From NCBI RefSeq assembly GCF_009647605.1, contig NZ_WJIF01000002.1:248001-312000 (forward strand): a DNA stretch of 64,000 nt, in the 5' to 3' direction. Shown here piece by piece: positions 60,260 to 64,000 of the stretch. The notes under the pieces were generated by a model that had not been told where the DNA came from, made no database searches, and worked only from the letters and a program-made list of their open reading frames with translations. The position numbers were made by a program, and so were the translations under genes. The DNA is from Agromyces agglutinans (GTDB lineage: Bacteria; Actinomycetota; Actinomycetes; Actinomycetales; Microbacteriaceae). Position 1 is the first letter of the stretch, and the number at the start of each line of letters is the position of its first letter.

Positions 60260-60265
60260 ACGCTA
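60260..60265 (-). promoter_or_regulatory. -10 hexamer TAGCGT, leaderless start of the AraC gene
   Basis: Minus-strand TAGCGT ends six bases before the GTG at 60253, identical in hexamer and spacing to the kinase gene start at 40584. Confidence 0.5.
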
Positions 60266-60345
60266 GCCGCGCACGGCCGCTTGTCGATGCAGGCGTCGCG
60301 CTGCCGACGTCGGGGCTCAGCCGGCTCGGAAACGGCGCGGCGGGC

Positions 60346-61263
60346 TCAGGCCCAGCGCTTCACCGCCCAGCGCTCGAAGAGGCCGACGAGGGCGTCGGTC
60401 AGCTTGCCGAGCACGGCGAGGAGGATGATGGCGAGGAAGATGCGGTCGATGCGGCCGTTGTTGCCCGAGTCGACCAGCAGGAAGCCGAGGCCCATCGAGC
60501 TCGCGATGAGCTCGGCCGCCACGAGGAACAGCCACGCCTGCGCGAGCGCGAGCCGCAGCGCGGAGATGACCGAGGGGATCACAGCCGGCAGTTGCACGGC
60601 ACCGAGCAGGCGGAGGCCGCGCAGGCCGAACGCGCGCCCGGCCTCGAGCAGGTGCCGGTCGACGTGCCGCAGCGCCGCCGCGACGATCGTGTACACGGGG
60701 AAGAACGCGCCGATCGCGATGAGGATCACCTTGGAGTCCTCGGCGATGCCGAACCAGAGGATCAGCAGCGGCACCCAGGCGAGCGACGGCACCGCGCGGA
60801 TCGCGCCGAGCGTCGGGGAGAGCAGGATGTCGCCGAGCTTCGAGAGGCCGACGATCGCGGCGACGGCGAGCCCGAAGAACGCGCCGAACGCGAAGCCGAT
60901 GAACACGCGCTGCGTCGAGATCGCGACGTAGAGCCCGAGCAGGTCCCGCTGCGCGAGGTCGACCGCGGCGAGCCACACCATCTCGGGGCTCGGCAGCAGC
61001 GACACGGGCACCGCGCCGCTCGTCGAGACGAGCTGCCAGGTCGCGAGCAGCGCCACGGGGATGATCGCGCCGCCCGCGATGCGGAACCAGCGGCGGTCGA
61101 CGAGCCGGCGACGCGCCGGCTCGGTCGGGGTGACGGATGCCTCGCGCCCGGCACCGCGGCCGCGGGCGACCACGGTGTTCATGCCGTTCACCGCGACGCG
61201 GACGTCGTCGCCGTCGTGGATCGCCGGCCCGGTCGAGAGGACCGGGTGCGAGGCATCCGTCAT
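60346..61263 (-). CDS. ABC importer permease (SsuC/TauC type)
   Basis: A 305-aa protein with a polar N-terminus of about 45 residues and six helices. The cytoplasmic EAA loop is EAGRAFGLRGLRLLGAVQLPAVIPSVISALRLALAQAW. ELIASSMGLGFLLVDSGNNGRIDRIF is typical of nitrate/sulfonate/taurine permeases. AGGAGACC precedes the ATG. It is the last gene of an ATPase-SBP-permease operon for an organic sulfur or nitrogen compound. Confidence 0.9.
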   Translation of the reverse strand: MTDASHPVLSTGPAIHDGDDVRVAVNGMNTVVARGRGAGREASVTPTEPARRRLVDRRWFRIAGGAIIPVALLATWQLVSTSGAVPVSLLPSPEMVWLAAVDLAQRDLLGLYVAISTQRVFIGFAFGAFFGLAVAAIVGLSKLGDILLSPTLGAIRAVPSLAWVPLLILWFGIAEDSKVILIAIGAFFPVYTIVAAALRHVDRHLLEAGRAFGLRGLRLLGAVQLPAVIPSVISALRLALAQAWLFLVAAELIASSMGLGFLLVDSGNNGRIDRIFLAIILLAVLGKLTDALVGLFERWAVKRWA

Positions 61264-61272
61264 ATCGGTCTC

Positions 61273-62310
61273 CTACTCGAAGCGGGCCGCGTCGGCCTGC
61301 GACGCGAACTCGTCGTTGATGAGCGTCTCGAGGGCGTCGTCGACCTGGTCCTGCGTCGCGACGTCGCCGAGCTCGACGAAGATCGGGCCGATCTTCTCGA
61401 GCACCTCGACCTGCGCGTCGCCGGGCACGTGGTCGACATCGAGGTTGGTGCGCTCGTCGATGACCTTCGTGGCGACCGCCTCGTCGAGGCCGGCGACCTC
61501 GGCGAGGATCGCGGCGGTCTCCTCGGGGTTCTCCTCGGCCCAGGCGCGAGCCCGCTCGTAGGCGTCGACGACGGCCTGCGCGACCTCGGGCTTGTTCTGG
61601 ATGAAGTCCTCGGTGGCGTTCAGGAACCCGTACGAGTTGAAGTCGACGTTGCGGTAGAAGAGGCTCGCGCCGGCCTCTTCAGCGCCGGCCATGATGGGGT
61701 CGAGGCCCGCCCACGCGTCGACGGAGCCGTTCTGCAGCGCGGCCCAGCCGTCGGCGTGCTGCAGGTTCTGCACGGTGATCTCCTCGGGGCCGACGCCCTC
61801 GGCCTCGAGCGATTGCAGCAGGAAGAAGTACGGGTCGGTGCCCTTGGTCGCGGCGACCTGCTTGCCCTTCAGGTCTTCGACCGACTCGACGCCGGTGCCG
61901 TCGACCGTCACGAGGGCCGACCACTCGGGCTGCGAGTAGATGTCGATGACCTGGATCGGCGAGCCGTTCGACCGGGCGAGCAGGGCGGCCGAACCGGCGG
62001 TCGAGCCGACCTCGACGGCGCCGGCGCGCAGCGCCTCGTTGGCCTTGTTCGAGCCGGCCGACTGCACCCAGGTGACCTCGAGCCCGGCGTCTTCGAGCCA
62101 GCCCTGGTCCTTGATGACGAGGCTCAGCGGGTTGTAGGTGGCGAAGTCGATCGAGAGGGTCTGGCCCTCGAGCGAGACGGCTTCGCCATCGGATGCCTCG
62201 GGCTCGGGGACGGCCGCGCTGCCCTCGCCGGCGACGCAGCCGGTGAGCAGCAGTGCGCTCGCGGCCGCGCCCGCGACGAGCGCGGTGCGGAAGATCGTGG
62301 GTCGTGACAT
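61273..62310 (-). CDS. ABC importer substrate-binding lipoprotein (SsuA/TauA type)
   Basis: A 345-aa precursor with a lipobox LLLTGC (Cys25). The mature protein has the NMT1/SsuA fold: LSIDFATYNPLSLVIKDQGWLEDAGLEVTWVQSAGSNKANEALRAGAVEVGSTAGSAALLA, DLKGKQVAATKGTDPYFFLL and ALQNGSVDAWAGLDP. It captures aliphatic sulfonates, taurine or a similar anion. AGGAG precedes the ATG at 62310. Middle gene of the importer operon. Confidence 0.9.
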   Translation of the reverse strand: MSRPTIFRTALVAGAAASALLLTGCVAGEGSAAVPEPEASDGEAVSLEGQTLSIDFATYNPLSLVIKDQGWLEDAGLEVTWVQSAGSNKANEALRAGAVEVGSTAGSAALLARSNGSPIQVIDIYSQPEWSALVTVDGTGVESVEDLKGKQVAATKGTDPYFFLLQSLEAEGVGPEEITVQNLQHADGWAALQNGSVDAWAGLDPIMAGAEEAGASLFYRNVDFNSYGFLNATEDFIQNKPEVAQAVVDAYERARAWAEENPEETAAILAEVAGLDEAVATKVIDERTNLDVDHVPGDAQVEVLEKIGPIFVELGDVATQDQVDDALETLINDEFASQADAARFE

Positions 62311-62342
62311 GGGGACTCCTCGTGGTGCGTGCTGTGGGCGGG

Positions 62343-63242
62343 TCAGTACGGGAAGGCGGGAATGGTGGTCGTCGACGGGATGCCCCGCGCGCTGCCGTGC
62401 CGGTCGATGCCGAGGCCGTCGAGCAGGCGCCCGCGGAGTTCGGCGAGCTCGGCGGAGCCGCGGTCGCGCGGGCGGGTGCCGGGGACGACGACGGTCTGCC
62501 GGATGTCGGCGCCCGGGCGCACCGGGCCCCGTTCGTCGTCGTCGGGCTCGGTGCCGAGCACGATGATGCGGTCGGCGAGCTGCAGCGCCTCGTCGACGTC
62601 GTGCGTGACGAGCAGCACGGTCGTGGGTTCGGCGGCGTGCACGTCGAGCAGGAGGTCCTGCATCTTCAGCCGGGTGAGCGCGTCGAGTGCGCCGAACGGC
62701 TCGTCGAGCAGGAGCACCGAGGGGTTGCGGGCGAGCGCGCGCGCGAGTGAGGCGCGCTGGGCCATGCCGCCCGAGATCTCGCGCGGGCGGTGGCCGGCGA
62801 AGTCGGCGAGTCCGACGAGTTCGAGCAGGCGCTCGACGTGCTGCCTGCCCGCGCCGCGGGCGGTACCCCGGGGGAGGCCGAGGGCGACGTTCTGGGCGAC
62901 CGAGCGCCACGGCAGCAGCCGCGGCTCCTGGAAGCCGACCGCGCAGCGCACGTCGTACGAGGCCACCGCGCGGTCGCCGATCGTCACGCGCCCGGCGGTC
63001 GGGCGGTCGAGGCCGCCCGCGATACGCAGCAGCGTCGACTTGCCGCAACCGCTCGGGCCGAGGATCGCGAGGATCTCGCCCGCGTCGACCACCAGGTCGA
63101 CGTCGCGGAGCACCGGGCGGGTGCCGTCGGCCGTCGGGAAGGAGCGGCCGAGGCCGGCGAACTCGACCGGCAATGCGGCGGTGCCGCTGATCACCGAAGA
63201 TGCTGCGGTGTTCGCGGCCTTCGGCGCAATCTTCGCCGACAT
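62343..63242 (-). CDS. ABC importer ATP-binding protein (SsuB/TauB type)
   Basis: A 299-aa ATPase: Walker A ILGPSGCGKSTLLRIAGG, Q-loop VGFQEPRLLPWRSV (the SsuB/TauB PxLLPW form), signature EISGGMAQRASLARALARNPSVLLLDEPFGALDALTR and H-loop VTHDVDEAL. The C-terminal 60 residues are an extension rich in charged residues. GGGAG precedes the ATG at 63242. First gene of the importer operon; TGTCAA at 63366-63371 (TTGACA on the minus strand) may be its -35. Confidence 0.9.
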   Translation of the reverse strand: MSAKIAPKAANTAASSVISGTAALPVEFAGLGRSFPTADGTRPVLRDVDLVVDAGEILAILGPSGCGKSTLLRIAGGLDRPTAGRVTIGDRAVASYDVRCAVGFQEPRLLPWRSVAQNVALGLPRGTARGAGRQHVERLLELVGLADFAGHRPREISGGMAQRASLARALARNPSVLLLDEPFGALDALTRLKMQDLLLDVHAAEPTTVLLVTHDVDEALQLADRIIVLGTEPDDDERGPVRPGADIRQTVVVPGTRPRDRGSAELAELRGRLLDGLGIDRHGSARGIPSTTTIPAFPY

Positions 63243-63405
63243 GCTGGCTCCCGGCTGGGTCGATACGGGGGAATGCTTCGACGCTACCCACGCATCGCTC
63301 TGCCGTCAGCCCGCGCCGACCCGCGGCGTAACACGTCGGCGCCCCGAAATGATCGATCCTCGATTTGTCAACCCCTGTTCAGGGCCGCAGACGCGAGGCA
63401 AGCTC

Positions 63406-63423
63406 GACTAAACCGGTTTAGTC
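63406..63423 (+). promoter_or_regulatory. 18-bp perfect palindromic LacI-family operator
   Basis: GACTAAACCGGTTTAGTC is a perfect palindrome centred on CG, 25 bases before the LacI gene start. The core AAACCGGTTT fits LacI-family operators. It suggests autoregulation and possibly control of the divergent ABC importer. Confidence 0.75.
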
Positions 63424-63448
63424 CCGCCGGACGCTCGAAGGGGTGCGA

Positions 63449-64000
63449 ATGCCGATCGCCGATGCCCGTGCCGACGACGATGCCGTCGCGCCCTCGCGCG
63501 TCACCATCGCCGATGTCGCCGCGCGCGCAGGCGTGAGCAAGGGCCTGGTCTCGTTCGCGCTCAACGGCCGCGCGGGAGTCAGCACCGAGACCCGCGACCG
63601 GATCCTCGCGTGTGCCGACGAGCTCGGCTGGACGCCCAGCCTCAGGGCCCGCTCGCTGAGCATCGACCGCTCGTTCGCACTCGGGCTGGTGATCGGCCGA
63701 AGCCCCGACGTGATCGCGGCCGACCCCTTCTTCCACGCCTTCATCGCCGGCGTCGAGAGCGAGTTCTCCACCGCCGGGCAGGTGCTCGTGCTCGCGGCCG
63801 TGACGCCCGGGCGCCAGGAGGCGGTCACCTACCGGGGCCTCGCCTCCGACCGCCGCGTCGACGGCGTGATCCTCAGCGACCTCCGCGCAGGCGACGAGCG
63901 CCCCGCCCTCGTCGCCGAACTCGGGCTCGCCGCGGTGACCCTCGGCCGACCCGACACCGACACGCCCTTCCCGGCGGTCACGATCGACGACGGCGCCGGC
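63449..64000 (+). CDS. LacI-family transcriptional regulator, 3'-truncated by window edge
   Basis: 184 codons from the ATG to the window end with no stop. An N-terminal HTH (residues 18-45: VTIADVAARAGVSKGLVSFALNG, then RAGVSTETRDRIL) is followed by the hinge region (WTPSLRARSLSIDRS) and the start of a periplasmic-binding-protein-like sensor domain (FALGLVIGRSPDVIAADPFFHAFIAGVE). GAAGGGG precedes the ATG by six bases. It has an 18-residue extension before the HTH. A perfect palindrome lies just upstream. Confidence 0.88.
   Translation, partial: MPIADARADDDAVAPSRVTIADVAARAGVSKGLVSFALNGRAGVSTETRDRILACADELGWTPSLRARSLSIDRSFALGLVIGRSPDVIAADPFFHAFIAGVESEFSTAGQVLVLAAVTPGRQEAVTYRGLASDRRVDGVILSDLRAGDERPALVAELGLAAVTLGRPDTDTPFPAVTIDDGAG

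Overview
The window is a GC-rich, gene-dense chromosomal segment from an actinobacterium, most likely Microbacteriaceae (Agromyces/Microbacterium-like). The evidence is the strong G/C preference at third codon positions, GTG and TTG starts, many leaderless-type promoters, DUF6325/SHOCT, DUF6421 and DUF2252 proteins, an F420-type nitroreductase and a HAIR (HspR) element. The heptamer GGATGCC/GGCATCC is very frequent. I see no rRNA, convincing tRNA, CRISPR array, transposase or phage module. The content is core and accessory chromosome with about 60 genes. All family names come from reading the translations; no database search was possible.

Layout. 1-8.5 kb: a 5'-truncated DUF998-like membrane protein, a SHOCT membrane protein, then six co-directional, nearly gapless membrane-protein genes (MscS channel, YfeO-type CLC protein, SulP transporter, GAP/Sap exporter, two AI-2E-type permeases). 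8.5-12.7 kb: a minus-strand operon of a second DUF998-like protein, a DUF2252 protein and a 14-TM MFS pump, joined by ATGA overlaps. 12.8-14.6 kb: a secreted pectate lyase with a LacI-type operator over its start site. 14.7-18.6 kb: a five-gene operon (DUF6325, SHOCT, type III polyketide synthase, methyltransferase, FAD monooxygenase) resembling phenolic-lipid clusters. 18.7-24 kb: F420-type nitroreductase, YceI protein, LLM oxidoreductase, a ClpB lacking its N-domain under a HAIR operator, and a secreted protein. 24.3-34.6 kb: MFS, carboxylesterase, TMEM175-type channel, alcohol dehydrogenase, a TetR regulator with its operator before an APC permease/saccharopine-dehydrogenase pair, nitroreductase and threonine aldolase, with short tandem repeats between the last two.

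34.7-45.4 kb: ABC-2 exporter, MFS, a NarL-type two-component system with low-complexity insertions, an ArsR-SRPBCC-RibD_C operon, a 7 x 19-bp tandem repeat, a GlcD-type oxidase, a second RibD_C protein and an alpha/beta hydrolase gene cut by an in-frame amber codon. 45.4-53.9 kb: membrane and secreted proteins, PIG-L deacetylase, holin-like protein, MFS, a DUF4232 lipoprotein, an SDR and DUF6421. 54-56.3 kb: acetyl-CoA synthetase bracketed by two inverted copies of a 56-bp palindromic element. 56.3-64 kb: a PadR-DUF1048-DrrAB-like operon with a palindrome-rich promoter, VOC and AraC genes, a sulfonate/taurine-type ABC importer, and the start of a LacI regulator behind a perfect 18-bp palindrome.

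The most notable non-coding signals are the palindromic elements flanking acs, the 19-bp repeat, the GGATGCC heptamer that overrides codon preference and builds 3'-end hairpins, and a recurrent -10 hexamer (TAnnnT) six nucleotides before start codons, which indicates leaderless mRNAs and helps choose starts.
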